Of a stretch of 64,000 nucleotides of DNA, positions 38,490-46,956 are shown piece by piece; the first letter of the stretch is position 1; every line of letters begins with the position of its first letter. The notes below the pieces were generated by a model. That model worked only from the letters and a program-made list of their open reading frames with translations. It searched no databases and was not told the origin of the DNA. The stretch is from an uncultured Clostridia bacterium (GTDB taxonomy: Bacteria > Bacillota > Clostridia > Oscillospirales > Acutalibacteraceae). Location: NCBI GenBank assembly GCA_945948515.1, contig CAMFBH010000005.1, positions 1 through 64,000 on the forward strand, written 5' to 3'. The position numbers and the translations under genes were made by a program.

Positions 38490-38533
38490 TTAGCGTAATT
38501 TCCGCTAAAAGTCAATAGCGTATTTTTCGCTAA
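38490..38533. promoter_or_regulatory. Paired 19-bp dyads, probable XRE operator, with -10 just downstream
   Basis: Dyad 1 (38490-38508) is TTAGCG-N7-CGCTAA; dyad 2 (38515-38533) is ATAGCG-N7-CGCTAA. They are 25 bp apart start to start. TATACT (38536-38541) lies immediately after dyad 2, so a repressor bound there would cover the -35/-10 spacer of the XRE gene. Confidence 0.65.
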
Positions 38534-38558
38534 GTTATACTCAACTTGAGGTGATATG

Positions 38559-38771
38559 ATGTATGAACGCATAAGAAATCTTAGGGAGGACAGTGATTTG
38601 AAGCAACGAGAGCTTGCGGTGGTTTTAAACTGCTCTCAGCGTGTTTACAGCAACTACGAAAGAGGGGAATTGGATATTCCGACCGAAATACTTATTAAGC
38701 TTGCGGATTTTTATAATGTTTCGGTTGATTACATTCTAAACAGAACAAATAATAAAGCACTTAATAAATAG
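38559..38771 (+). CDS. XRE-family helix-turn-helix regulator
   Basis: A 70-residue single-domain regulator. The second of two tandem ATGs (38559) fits GAGGTG better than 38556. The fold IRNLREDSDLKQRELAVVL, then SQRVYSNYERGELDIPTEILIKLADFYNVSVDYIL, is a complete Cro/CI-type HTH with no sensor domain. The paired dyads upstream suggest autorepression. It is convergent with hypA and followed by a GC hairpin. Likely other targets are not identifiable. Confidence 0.88.
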   Translation: MYERIRNLREDSDLKQRELAVVLNCSQRVYSNYERGELDIPTEILIKLADFYNVSVDYILNRTNNKALNK

Positions 38772-38776
38772 AGCAA

Positions 38777-38800
38777 CCCCGTTCAGATTACTGAGCGGGG
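38777..38800. terminator. GC-rich hairpin between XRE gene and hypA
   Basis: A 10-bp stem CCCCGTTCAG with CTGAGCGGGG (one G-U), ATTA loop; weak T tract on the plus strand. Confidence 0.55.
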
Positions 38801-39160
38801 CTATTCTTTGTCCTCAAATAATATTTCTATGCATGAAATTGTAACATCCTTGCCGCTTAAAATTTTGCAATCTGCACTTTTGCATTTGGGGCAAACATAA
38901 TCCGTTTGCTTAGGATTATACTGTGTATTGCAGCTTTTACACAAAAGCCGTATTTCTTCGGCACGGGCATCGAGAATGCATCCGTCAAAAAGCGGCATAT
39001 CTTTAATAACCTTAGGAAAGTAATAATTTAAATAATAGGGGAGAACACCGCTCATTTCACCGGCAAGAACGGAAATTTTTTTAACTTTTTTTGCGTTGTT
39101 TTCAACTGCATATTTTTGAGCGGTATCAACAATGCTTGTCATAATACTGAGCTCATGCAT
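38801..39160 (-). CDS. hypA: Hydrogenase maturation nickel metallochaperone HypA
   Basis: HypA delivers nickel to NiFe-hydrogenase (or urease) with HypB. I choose ATG 39160 because HypA requires an N-terminal Met-His-Glu for nickel, and MHELSIM begins there, eight bases inside the ispF end. The 119-residue protein has the zinc site C-x2-C (CKSCNTQ) and C-x2-C (CPKCKS). No hypB, hypC-F, hydrogenase or urease gene is in the window, so its partner is elsewhere. Its position at the end of an isoprenoid/tRNA operon is unusual. Confidence 0.88.
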   Translation of the reverse strand: MHELSIMTSIVDTAQKYAVENNAKKVKKISVLAGEMSGVLPYYLNYYFPKVIKDMPLFDGCILDARAEEIRLLCKSCNTQYNPKQTDYVCPKCKSADCKILSGKDVTISCIEILFEDKE

Positions 39161-39638
39161 TTTTGTTTTCCTCAATCAAGCAAACCGCATGAGCGCTGAT
39201 TCCTTCTTTTCTGCCCGTAAACCCAAGCTTTTCCTCGGTTGTTGCCTTAACGGATATATTTTTGATATCCGTTTTGCAGACGGAAGCAATATTATTTCGC
39301 ATTTGTTCAATGTGGGGCTTCATTTTCGGAGCCTGTGCAAGAATGGTTGAATCTATATTAATTATTGAATATCCCTTTTCATTAAGAATATTAACTATCT
39401 CTTCAAGCAGTATAAGACTGTTTGCATCCTTGTAGCGTTCGTCCGTGTCGGGGAAAATGCAACCAATATCTCCGAGAGCGGCGGCACCGAGCAGAGCGTC
39501 CGAAATCGCATGCAAAAGAACATCAGCATCGCTGTGACCCAAAAGTCCCACTCCGTTATTTTCAATTTCAACTCCGCCGATAATCAGTTTTCTGCCTTTT
39601 TCAAGTCGGTGAACATCATATCCGTGTCCTATTCTCAT
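39153..39638 (-). CDS. ispF: 2-C-methyl-D-erythritol 2,4-cyclodiphosphate synthase
   Basis: Fifth enzyme of the MEP isoprenoid pathway, 161 residues. The zinc ligands are D8 and H10 in [10 protein letters not shown] and a later His in [32 protein letters not shown] and [13 protein letters not shown] follow. It abuts ispD with a one-base overlap. Confidence 0.95.
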   Translation of the reverse strand: MRIGHGYDVHRLEKGRKLIIGGVEIENNGVGLLGHSDADVLLHAISDALLGAAALGDIGCIFPDTDERYKDANSLILLEEIVNILNEKGYSIINIDSTILAQAPKMKPHIEQMRNNIASVCKTDIKNISVKATTEEKLGFTGRKEGISAHAVCLIEENKNA

Positions 39639-40321
39639 TATTTTTCACCTCTGTTTATTAATATACTTTCCGCGAGCGGAATGTCGTCGGGAGTAGTGAT
39701 TTTAATATTTGAGTAATCGCCCGGGAAAACAGAAACCGAATAGCCTGCATATTCTGCAATTCTGCAATCATCCGTGAAATCCATTCTATTCTCCAAAGCC
39801 TTTTGGGATGCGGCTTTATAGAGCGATGCTTTGAAAATTTGCGGTGTTTGAATGGCAACAAGCGAGCTTCTGTCGGGTGTTGAAACAATTTTGTTGTTCT
39901 TATCAACAACCTTAATGGTGTCCTTAACAAAAACTCCGGTTGCGGCTGCACCCGTTTCCTGTGCAAGCTCAAGAGTGCTTTTGATTACCTCGGCAGTAAC
40001 AAGGCACCTTGCTCCGTCGTGAATTATTATGTAAGAGCCATCGTCGCATTCTATTGTGTCAACTGCATTTTGAACCGATTGCTGTCTTGTAGCTCCGCCG
40101 ATAACGAATGTTATTTTTTCGTTTGTGAGAAGCGTGTTGAAAAGGTCAATTTCACTTTCTCTGCAAACAACAATTATCTCGTCTATTTCATCAATTCCCA
40201 AAAATGTTTCGCAGGTTCTTTGAATAACTGATTTGCCGTTAATTTCAAGAAGCATTTTGGATTTTTTTATGTTCATTCTTGTGCCGTTTCCGGCAGCCAA
40301 AATTATAGCAGTGTTACTCAT
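39638..40321 (-). CDS. ispD: 2-C-methyl-D-erythritol 4-phosphate cytidylyltransferase
   Basis: A 227-residue nucleotidyltransferase of the MEP pathway that makes CDP-methylerythritol. [21 protein letters not shown] is the CTP/substrate loop. [30 protein letters not shown] and [13 protein letters not shown] match IspD order. Separate from IspF, not fused. It overlaps the rqcH start by eight bases. Confidence 0.93.
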   Translation of the reverse strand: MSNTAIILAAGNGTRMNIKKSKMLLEINGKSVIQRTCETFLGIDEIDEIIVVCRESEIDLFNTLLTNEKITFVIGGATRQQSVQNAVDTIECDDGSYIIIHDGARCLVTAEVIKSTLELAQETGAAATGVFVKDTIKVVDKNNKIVSTPDRSSLVAIQTPQIFKASLYKAASQKALENRMDFTDDCRIAEYAGYSVSVFPGDYSNIKITTPDDIPLAESILINRGEK

Positions 40322-41996
40322 TGCATTTCAGCCTTTCAACAGTTTCCCTGTCGGGTGTAACATAAATTGTTTGATAATCGGTGTATATAACCTTTCCGGG
40401 TTTTGCACCGGAGGGTTTTTTAACATTTTTAATCAAAGTATAATCAACCGCGATTTTACCCGAAAGATTTCCCTTGCTGTGATAAGCGGCGAGCATTGCT
40501 CCTTCAAAAATTGCCTGCTCGCTGAACTCACGCATATTGCTTTCAATAATTGTGTGAGAGCCGGGAAAATCTTTAGTGTGAAGCCACAAATCGTGATTGT
40601 TTGCTGTTTTTAGAGTAAGTCTGTCGTTTTGGATATTATTTCTTCCGACAAGAATTCTAAATCCGTCGCTCGATTTAAATTCAAGTGGAGGCTGGGGTTT
40701 CTGATTATTTTTGCCGTTCTTTTTTTGCGAATGAATATAGCCGCCGTCGGCAAGCTCCTGCTTGATAGCCGCAAGAGAAGAAGATGTTTCGCATCTTTCA
40801 AGGCTGTCAATAACCGTTTCAAGATAATCAGCCTCGTCCTGTGCCTCTTTAATAAAGGAGTTTAGCTTGCTTTGGGCAATTTGCTTTTTTCGGTATTCTT
40901 TAAAATATTTCTGAGCATTTTGCATGGGACTGAGAGCAGGGTCGGCAGGAATTCTTATTTTCTCACCGTTTGAATAATAGTTCTCAAGTTCATAAAACAA
41001 CGAGCCCTTCTCGAGCCTGTACTGATTAGCTGTAATAAGCTCGCCATAGATTTTTAGAGCTTCCTTGCCTTCGCATTCCTTCAGCTCCTGCATTCTGTTT
41101 TGAGCCTTTCGTAGCGCTCGCTCGTGCAGGGTGTTAACGCGCTTGAAAAGCTCAGAAGCGCTCTGCTTTATTCTTGTGTTTTTCTCATGCTCAAAATAAT
41201 ATGAATCAAGAAGCTTTGAAAAGCTTTCAAATTCCTTGTTCTCAACAAGTGCGCCGTACTGCTTTATGGGCATAAATGTAAAATCTCTGAAGTTGTTGCC
41301 CTGAACTAAAATCGGAACGGGATTTTCGGCATACTGTTTAATCATTTCAAGCGGTGCACCGAATTCATACTCCCTGCAAATAACGGGGGAAACACCCTGA
41401 ACGGTATCCATAAAGGCTTTAGACAATTTCTTTTCCGAACGGGAAATTGCCATTTGGATATCCGAAGTATTGCTTTCTAAAATGCAAAGCTTGTTCTGGG
41501 GCGGAGGAGAAACATATCTAACTCCGGGAAACAGCTCTCGCACCGATGATTTACTGCTGTCAACTCTCTTTATACAGTCAACAACCGAGCCTTTTTCGTT
41601 AACAAGAATTATATTGCTGAAGCGCGCCATAATTTCAATAATCAGCTTAAATCTGACACGGTCACCGAGCTCGTTTGAAGCATCAAATTCAAAGGAGAGA
41701 ACTCGTTCGGTTTTGTTTTGGCTTATTGAAATCAGCCTTGCACCGGTTAAATGCTTTCTCATAAGCATACAGAACATCGGCGGCTTTTGAGGGTTTTCGG
41801 GTGCATAATCGGTTAAATGCACACGCGGACAGTCGGGCTTTGCACTTAAAAGAAGCTTGTATGCACCGCCCCGAGTGCGCAGTGAAATAACCAGCTCATC
41901 CTTCGACGGCTGGTGAATTTTTTCAACCCTTGAATCAATGCATTTTTGAGATATTTCATTTTTAACTGCGTTCAAAAAAATGCCGTCGAGTGCCAT
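40314..41996 (-). CDS. rqcH: NFACT-family protein, RqcH-type ribosome quality control factor
   Basis: RqcH binds stalled large subunits and adds C-terminal Ala tails. The 560-residue protein starts MALDGIFLNAVKNEI (NFACT-N). A helical coiled-coil region (about 270-400) follows, with HERALRKAQNRMQELKECE, then a C-terminal NFACT-R domain carrying FRILVGRNNIQNDRLTLK and DLWLHTKDFPGSHTII. Older annotation as fibronectin-binding protein is a legacy name. It is adjacent to the Nif3 gene with no gap. Confidence 0.9.
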   Translation of the reverse strand: MALDGIFLNAVKNEISQKCIDSRVEKIHQPSKDELVISLRTRGGAYKLLLSAKPDCPRVHLTDYAPENPQKPPMFCMLMRKHLTGARLISISQNKTERVLSFEFDASNELGDRVRFKLIIEIMARFSNIILVNEKGSVVDCIKRVDSSKSSVRELFPGVRYVSPPPQNKLCILESNTSDIQMAISRSEKKLSKAFMDTVQGVSPVICREYEFGAPLEMIKQYAENPVPILVQGNNFRDFTFMPIKQYGALVENKEFESFSKLLDSYYFEHEKNTRIKQSASELFKRVNTLHERALRKAQNRMQELKECEGKEALKIYGELITANQYRLEKGSLFYELENYYSNGEKIRIPADPALSPMQNAQKYFKEYRKKQIAQSKLNSFIKEAQDEADYLETVIDSLERCETSSSLAAIKQELADGGYIHSQKKNGKNNQKPQPPLEFKSSDGFRILVGRNNIQNDRLTLKTANNHDLWLHTKDFPGSHTIIESNMREFSEQAIFEGAMLAAYHSKGNLSGKIAVDYTLIKNVKKPSGAKPGKVIYTDYQTIYVTPDRETVERLKCNE

Positions 41997-42746
41997 TTAA
42001 ACCCCCAAAACAGAGTTCTTTTGCTCTGCATCTGTAAATTCAACATCGGTAAATATTTTTTCAAGCTTGGATTTTAATTCAATAATTGAGATGATTTCTG
42101 TTTCAAAATGACCTGCCGAGATAACAGCAAAGCCCTTTTCGGATGCACCAAGCATTTCGTGATACTTGCAGTCACCCGTAACATAACAGTCTGCAACAGA
42201 TGAGGCTTCGTCGATAAACTCGCTTTCACCCGCACCGCCGCAAACAGCAACTCTTTTGATAGCCTTTTCGGTATCGGTGTATCTTAAGCCGGCAGAGCCG
42301 AGAGTATCGCCAACAAACTGTGCAAAATCATCAATGCTCATTTCATTTTCGATTTCGCCCACTGTTAAAAATCCGTTTTCACAGCGATAAGTGTTTTTTA
42401 TTCCGAGCCTTTGGCAAAGAACATCGTTAACCCCGCCGTCTGCCTTGTCGTAATTCGTATGTGCACTGATAACTGAAATACCGTTTTTTACGCATTCAAA
42501 AGCAGGAGCTCCGGCTTCAAGATTTTTTAATCCCGAGAAAATCATGGGATGATGGGTTATTATCAGGTCTGCACCGATGTCGCACGCAAATTGAACAACA
42601 TCCTTTGTTCCGTCGAGTGAAAGAACGCATTTTTTTACTTCTTTTCTGAAATCGCCTATTAAAAAGCCCGAATTATCCCATTCCTCCTGAGTGTCAAACG
42701 GAGCAAAGGAATTGATATAATCATAAATGTTTTTAACAGTTGTCAT
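41997..42746 (-). CDS. Nif3-like dinuclear metal centre protein (YqfO family)
   Basis: A 249-residue protein that folds as a toroidal Nif3 hexamer with two metals. FAPFDTQEEWDNSGFLIGD, the metal motif IITHHPMIFSGLKNL and VISAHTNYDKADGGVNDVL are diagnostic. It lacks the PII-like insertion seen in the longer Bacillus YqfO (about 370 residues). Clustering with trmK is conserved in Firmicutes; a GTP cyclohydrolase 1 type 2 annotation for this family is unproven. It overlaps trmK by four bases. Confidence 0.88.
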   Translation of the reverse strand: MTTVKNIYDYINSFAPFDTQEEWDNSGFLIGDFRKEVKKCVLSLDGTKDVVQFACDIGADLIITHHPMIFSGLKNLEAGAPAFECVKNGISVISAHTNYDKADGGVNDVLCQRLGIKNTYRCENGFLTVGEIENEMSIDDFAQFVGDTLGSAGLRYTDTEKAIKRVAVCGGAGESEFIDEASSVADCYVTGDCKYHEMLGASEKGFAVISAGHFETEIISIIELKSKLEKIFTDVEFTDAEQKNSVLGV

Positions 42747-43387
42747 AGTAATTTTTCTATTTCTCCGATTATTATTGAATAGTCGGCACTGCCTTTCGAT
42801 TTGTTTTTCAGATAATTGAGAAGATGTGAGAAAAAGCTTTGTGCCTCCGGCGTTTTGAAATTCTCGGTTTTTCCTATGTAATAGAAAAGCTCGTTTTTTG
42901 TGATCTTCTCCGTGTAAACGGCATCAAAAACACAATAGGTGTGATTTGAATCGGTAACGAGTATTTCCTTTTGAATTTCAAAACCGTTGAGGCAAAGGTA
43001 TTTTCTTAAAATTTCGGGATGAGTCATCGGTTGGAAAACAAAATGAACTTCTTTTGATTTTTTCCATTCGCAATCATCAAGAATGGAGCATATCAATTCT
43101 GCGCCCATTCCGGCTATTGCAATTTCATTTGCTTCAAGCTCGGCTATTCCAGAAAGACCTGAGCAAAGCCTAAAATCGCTCTTGTCTGCCAAACCGAGAA
43201 ACCTCATATTTTTTTCAGCGCTTTTAAGCGGCATTTCATTAATGTCGCAGCAAATTGTTTTTTTGCATTTTCCGCTTTGTAGAAGATATGCCGACAAAAA
43301 AGCGTGGTCGCATCCGATGTCGGCAAAAGTATCGCATTTATTTATGAGGCGTTCAACTGTTTTAAGCCTCGGTGAAAGTGAAATCAT
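42743..43387 (-). CDS. trmK: tRNA (adenine(22)-N(1))-methyltransferase TrmK
   Basis: It methylates A22 of tRNA with S-adenosylmethionine. The 214-residue protein shows motif I FADIGCDHAFLSAYLL, CCDINEMPLKSAEKN and IAIAGMGAELICSIL. VFQPMTHPEILRKYL, with NGFEI following, is typical of this family. A four-base overlap with each neighbour (DUF1858 upstream, Nif3 downstream) points to one operon. Confidence 0.92.
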   Translation of the reverse strand: MISLSPRLKTVERLINKCDTFADIGCDHAFLSAYLLQSGKCKKTICCDINEMPLKSAEKNMRFLGLADKSDFRLCSGLSGIAELEANEIAIAGMGAELICSILDDCEWKKSKEVHFVFQPMTHPEILRKYLCLNGFEIQKEILVTDSNHTYCVFDAVYTEKITKNELFYYIGKTENFKTPEAQSFFSHLLNYLKNKSKGSADYSIIIGEIEKLL

Positions 43388-43587
43388 TTTGTTTTAAGAA
43401 ATTCGTTGATTTTTTCAACAAGAGCATCTGCGTCTGTTCCGTGAACAAAGCATGCCTGTTCAATGCTTTCTCCTCTTGAAGCAGGGCAGCCGAGACAGTG
43501 CATTCCTATTTCCATAAAGAACGGTGCTGTGTCGGGAGCGTTGTCAAGGATATCGCCGATAATTGTTTCTTTTGTAACTTCTGTCAT
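43384..43587 (-). CDS. DUF1858-domain small protein with CxxC
   Basis: A 67-residue protein matching DUF1858, a small helical domain with a redox disulfide motif, here CLGC near residue 31, in ETIIGDILDNAPDTAPFFMEIG then HCLGCPASRGESIEQACFVHG. Members are found alone or fused to hybrid-cluster-type proteins; function is unknown, a thiol redox role being likely. It is the first gene of the trmK operon and begins after a structured leader. No clear Shine-Dalgarno precedes the ATG. Confidence 0.83.
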   Translation of the reverse strand: MTEVTKETIIGDILDNAPDTAPFFMEIGMHCLGCPASRGESIEQACFVHGTDADALVEKINEFLKTK

Positions 43588-43766
43588 TTTAATTCACATA
43601 GCCTTTCCGACTGCAATATGGTATTTTAGCACCACGGTATATCCTTGTTGCAGCCGTACAAGGCGTGATGCAAATTCAGCCGTCTCAAAATTATGCCTCA
43701 GGCAAGCTTTGAGGGCAGCATAATCAATTCAGTGTGATTTTTACACTAAATCTCCTTTAGTTTAAT
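43588..43766 (-). ncRNA. Structured leader or small RNA of about 180 nt before the DUF1858-trmK operon
   Basis: From the expected start near 43766 to the DUF1858 ATG there is no ORF. There are two imperfect hairpins: 43691-43723 (TTATGC with GCATAA closing) and 43601-43664 (GCCTT/AAGGC, CG/CG and CTGCAA/TTGCAG helices). The shape is leader-like or ncRNA-like. I do not recognise a known class. Confidence 0.45.
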
Positions 43767-43772
43767 GTTTTT

Positions 43773-43801
43773 ATTATAATATATTAAATAATACTTTGCA
43801 A
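43773..43801 (-). promoter_or_regulatory. Promoter of the DUF1858-trmK-ispDF operon
   Basis: Minus strand TTGCAA (43801-43796), 17 bp, TATAAT (43778-43773). The -35 hexamer is self-complementary and shared with the divergent promoter. Confidence 0.7.
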
Positions 43802-43824
43802 GTTTATTTACTTTGTGCTAATAT
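43796..43824 (+). promoter_or_regulatory. Promoter of the DUF4364 gene
   Basis: Plus strand TTGCAA (43796-43801), 17 bp, TAATAT (43819-43824) with a TG extension. Same -35 bases as the divergent promoter. Confidence 0.65.
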
Positions 43825-43845
43825 ATATGCAAAGGCGGTGAAAGA

Positions 43846-44457
43846 ATGGAAAACGATAAGCATTATGAAAATCCCGAAGAGATTAAAGAAGATAATCCTC
43901 GCCTGAGATTTGATGCTTTTACCGCGGGTATTGAAGACGGTGGTCTTCGCTCGCAGAATTCAATAAAACTTATTGCCTGTTATATTCTTGCCAATATGGA
44001 TTCAAAAATTACTGCACAGTATATTGTTGATACAATGGTTGAGGGAAAAATAGCAAACTATTTTGAAATTACAAATGCCGTTTCACAAATGATTAAGCAA
44101 AGGAATTTTATTGAGAATGAGGATGGAACGCTCACAATAACTCCCGAATGCAAAGATGCGGTTGAAATTGTTGAAAAGGATTTACCTCTCACTATTCGCG
44201 AAAAAAGTATTAAGCTTTGCAGAAAAATTGTTGCAAGAGAAATATATAAAAAAGAGAACAAGGTTGAAATAGAAAAAATTAATAACGGATTTACCGTTAC
44301 ATGCCATGTTAGTGATATCAACAGTGACTTTATGACTCTTTCTCTTTTTGTTCCAACTGAAACGCAGGCAGAGGTTATAAAAGAAAAGTTTTTAAATAAC
44401 CCGGTTGAGATTTATGAAAATCTGATTGAGTCTATATTCACCGAAGATGGGGAATAA
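43846..44457 (+). CDS. DUF4364 family winged-helix protein
   Basis: A 203-residue protein of the DUF4364 family found in Clostridia. After an acidic N-terminus, residues about 30-105 look like a winged helix: SIKLIACYILANMDSKITAQYIVDTM, then FIENEDGTLTITPECKDAVE. A C-terminal alpha/beta domain is unassigned. Function unknown; a transcription factor is plausible. Ribosome site is AAAGGCGGTG. It ends in a strong terminator. Confidence 0.78.
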   Translation: MENDKHYENPEEIKEDNPRLRFDAFTAGIEDGGLRSQNSIKLIACYILANMDSKITAQYIVDTMVEGKIANYFEITNAVSQMIKQRNFIENEDGTLTITPECKDAVEIVEKDLPLTIREKSIKLCRKIVAREIYKKENKVEIEKINNGFTVTCHVSDINSDFMTLSLFVPTETQAEVIKEKFLNNPVEIYENLIESIFTEDGE

Positions 44458-44488
44458 AAAAACACTCGGTTTTCCGAGTGTTTTTTTA
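44458..44488. terminator. Bidirectional terminator between DUF4364 and glycosyltransferase genes
   Basis: A 12-bp stem (44458-44469 with 44474-44485), TTTT loop, T run on the plus strand, A run for the convergent gene. Confidence 0.88.
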
Positions 44489-45199
44489 TTAAATGGTTTT
44501 TCTAAGCTCCATAAAATCGGAAAGCGCTTTTCTTCCGATTTTAAATATTTTTTTAATATTAATTGAGTTAATCCCGCCCTGTCTCGGACGGAAGGTTATC
44601 GGAATAAATTTAACCTTTTCATACTTAACAAATAAAACGGAAAGTAAAACATTTGAAAGGTTAAAATCTTTAGGAACCTTTTTGATATGCTTTTCAAGAA
44701 CATCGTGCCTCATAAGTCTGTACGGGGTGTTTGCATCCGTAACATTAACTCCGAAGCAAACAGCAATAACGAGCTTGAGAACCTTTGTTACAACAACTCT
44801 TGAAAATCCGTCTTCTCTTTTGCACCTGTTTCCGATAATTGCGCCGTAATCGTTTCTTGCCAGCCAAAAGTCCTCAAATTCTTCGGGCAGAGTTTGACCG
44901 TCAGAATCGGTTTGGAAAATGAAGTCGGCATTATGCTCAAGTGCATAATTATATCCATAGAGAACCGTTGCACCGTGACCTGAGTTTTCTTTTCTTATCG
45001 GAGTGAAAAGCGGTCTGTCAGCAGCAAGGCGCTGCATTATTTCATAGCTGTTGTCCTTGCTTCCGTCGTCAATAACAACAAGCCTTGAAGCACCGTTGCC
45101 GTTGTGCTTTTCAATAACGGAATACCAGTCCTTAACAACATTTTCAATATTTTCACTTTCATTGTACGCAGGGATGATTATGTATAAGCTATCGTTCAT
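44489..45199 (-). CDS. Glycosyltransferase family 2 (polyprenyl-phosphate-sugar synthase-like)
   Basis: A 236-residue GT-A enzyme. YIIIPAYNESENIENVV opens the nucleotide-sugar domain, with VVIDDGSKDNS and the metal motif TDSDGQ. It ends without membrane spans, so it is likely a soluble dolichyl/undecaprenyl-phosphate sugar transferase-like enzyme. The acceptor is unknown. It is divergent from the DUF4430 lipoprotein gene. Confidence 0.83.
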   Translation of the reverse strand: MNDSLYIIIPAYNESENIENVVKDWYSVIEKHNGNGASRLVVIDDGSKDNSYEIMQRLAADRPLFTPIRKENSGHGATVLYGYNYALEHNADFIFQTDSDGQTLPEEFEDFWLARNDYGAIIGNRCKREDGFSRVVVTKVLKLVIAVCFGVNVTDANTPYRLMRHDVLEKHIKKVPKDFNLSNVLLSVLFVKYEKVKFIPITFRPRQGGINSINIKKIFKIGRKALSDFMELRKTI

Positions 45200-45257
45200 A
45201 TTTTTCCTTATTTCATCTATTTTAATATAATAGTTATTATATCATAATTATAAACAC

Positions 45258-45286
45258 TTGTAAATTATTATTTTTAATTGTATAAT
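45258..45286 (+). promoter_or_regulatory. Promoter of the DUF4430-ECF operon
   Basis: TTGTAA (45258-45263), 17 bp, TATAAT (45281-45286), 34 bp before the TTG start codon. Confidence 0.6.
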
Positions 45287-45319
45287 TATACTTAAATTTG
45301 CTTACGGGAGGGTACGGCA

Positions 45320-46069
45320 TTGAAAAGAAAAATACTTGCATTAATTACAGCCTTGTGCATTGCGCTATGCTTTTCCTCGTGCGGCGTTCAAAATGAATCT
45401 TCTCAAACAACCACTGAAACCGTCTCGGACGGGGCGATTACCGTCAGCGTAAGAGAAACTGTTAAGGAAAGTTCAAAATCCGAAACCCAAACGAAAAGCA
45501 CAACAAAAAAAGAAAATACCGAAAAATCCAAAGAAAAGAGTACTTCATCAAAAAAAGTTTCCACTAAAAAAATAACTTCAACGAAAAATAAACAGGCAAG
45601 CACTTCAGAAGAAACGCAGGTTCAGTCCGAGCAGAGCAGCAAAACGGCTGTGCCGACACAGCAGACTACGCAGAGCGATAACAATCAGTATTGTTATCTA
45701 ACAGTTGAGTGTAAAAGTATTTTAAAAAATATGGATAAGCTCGCGCCGGGTCATGAAGGCTTTGTTCCGTCAAGCGGAATGATTATTGAGCGTAAAAAAT
45801 ATGAAATAAAGGCAAATGAAACTGCCTTTGATGTTTTAAAAAGTGTTTGCAGCGAGGAAAATGTTGCTTTGGAATATACATATACACCTATGTATAAATC
45901 CTATTATGTTGAGGGAATAAACCAGCTTCATGAGTTTGACTGCGGAAAAGAATCGGGCTGGGTTTACACTGTAAATTCAAGCTTTATGAGTGTTGCTTCA
46001 AGCAGTTATTATGTTAAAAGCAACGATGAAATAGTGTTTTCCTACACCTGTAAAAATGAAATGAAATAG
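45320..46069 (+). CDS. DUF4430 (transcobalamin-like) lipoprotein
   Basis: TTG start behind GGGAGGG. The 249-residue product has a lipoprotein signal (lipobox FSSC, Cys near residue 21), a Ser/Thr/Lys-rich wall-spanning linker (about 25-115), and a DUF4430 domain. The latter (about 145-245) includes FDVLKSVCSEENVALEYTYT and ESGWVYTVNSSFMSVASS. DUF4430 resembles the C-terminal domain of transcobalamin. It begins an operon with a complete ECF transporter, so it is probably the surface binder for that transporter's vitamin. Confidence 0.8.
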   Translation: MKRKILALITALCIALCFSSCGVQNESSQTTTETVSDGAITVSVRETVKESSKSETQTKSTTKKENTEKSKEKSTSSKKVSTKKITSTKNKQASTSEETQVQSEQSSKTAVPTQQTTQSDNNQYCYLTVECKSILKNMDKLAPGHEGFVPSSGMIIERKKYEIKANETAFDVLKSVCSEENVALEYTYTPMYKSYYVEGINQLHEFDCGKESGWVYTVNSSFMSVASSSYYVKSNDEIVFSYTCKNEMK

Positions 46070-46077
46070 GAGAGAAA

Positions 46078-46956
46078 ATGAAAAGCTTTGCAAAAATGAA
46101 TCCGTATGTAAATTTAATATTCTATTTATTTGCATTGGGCTTTTCAATGAGCTTTCGTCATCCCGTTTTGATTGCATTGTCGTTTTTCTGCTCTTTGGCA
46201 TATGCAGTTTATATCGGAAGAAAAAATGTGTTGAAAACGCTTTTGCTTTTTGCTGTTCCGATGATTGTAATTATGAGCGCAGTTAATGTTTTGTTTAATC
46301 ACTACGGAGTAACGGTTATAGGTAAAATCGGCTCAAACGATTTAACCTTGGAATCCTTGATTTACGGTGCAATGCAGGGAGCAGTTCTCTCAAGCGTTGT
46401 TCTGTGGTTTTCAAGCTTTAATGAAGTTTTGAGCGGAGAAAAGATAATTTATATTTTCGGCTCAATTTCTCCGAAAACCGCAATGATAATAAGAACAGCG
46501 CTTGCTTTTATACCTCGCTTTTCTAAAAAAGCAAAAGAAATACATCAGGCACAAAGGGGAATGGGTGAGCTTTCTTCACCGTCTGCCTTAAAGCGACTCA
46601 AGAATGATGCGGCGGTATTTTCCATGCTTACAACATGGTCGCTTGAAACCGCTGCCGACAGTGCGCTCTCTATGAAAAGCAGAGGCTATTCAGCAGAAAA
46701 GAGAACCTTTTATTCCGATTACGGCTTTAGATTTTCAGACGGTGCATTTCTAACTTTTGTTTTGTCATTAGGCGTTTGCATAATATTTTTTGCATCAAAA
46801 AAATACGCTTATGCCGTTTTTGATCCCGTTTTATCTTTTTCAAAATCCTTTGAAAGTGTTGTTATGTTTGTTATCTACGGTGCCTTTTTGCTAATGCCGT
46901 TAATCTATGATTTGTGGGAGGATATAAAATGGAAATATTCCGTGTCGAAAATTTAA
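46078..46956 (+). CDS. ecfT: ECF transporter transmembrane component T
   Basis: A 292-residue EcfT that couples the ATPases to the S component. Membrane spans at about residues 8-40, 55-75, 100-125 and near the C-terminus (220-240, 260-278) flank a large cytoplasmic coupling region. RTALAFIPRFSKKAKEIHQAQRGMG and, later, SMKSRGY contain the Ala-Arg-Gly-type coupling motifs. It overlaps the ATPase gene by 28 bases. Confidence 0.85.
   Translation: MKSFAKMNPYVNLIFYLFALGFSMSFRHPVLIALSFFCSLAYAVYIGRKNVLKTLLLFAVPMIVIMSAVNVLFNHYGVTVIGKIGSNDLTLESLIYGAMQGAVLSSVVLWFSSFNEVLSGEKIIYIFGSISPKTAMIIRTALAFIPRFSKKAKEIHQAQRGMGELSSPSALKRLKNDAAVFSMLTTWSLETAADSALSMKSRGYSAEKRTFYSDYGFRFSDGAFLTFVLSLGVCIIFFASKKYAYAVFDPVLSFSKSFESVVMFVIYGAFLLMPLIYDLWEDIKWKYSVSKI

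Noticed and set aside
38801..39160. A NiFe-hydrogenase maturation locus
   Set aside because: Only hypA is present; neighbours are isoprenoid and tRNA genes.
43588..43766. 6S RNA on the minus strand
   Set aside because: The element is a long imperfect hairpin but the central bubble and closing stem of 6S cannot be identified.
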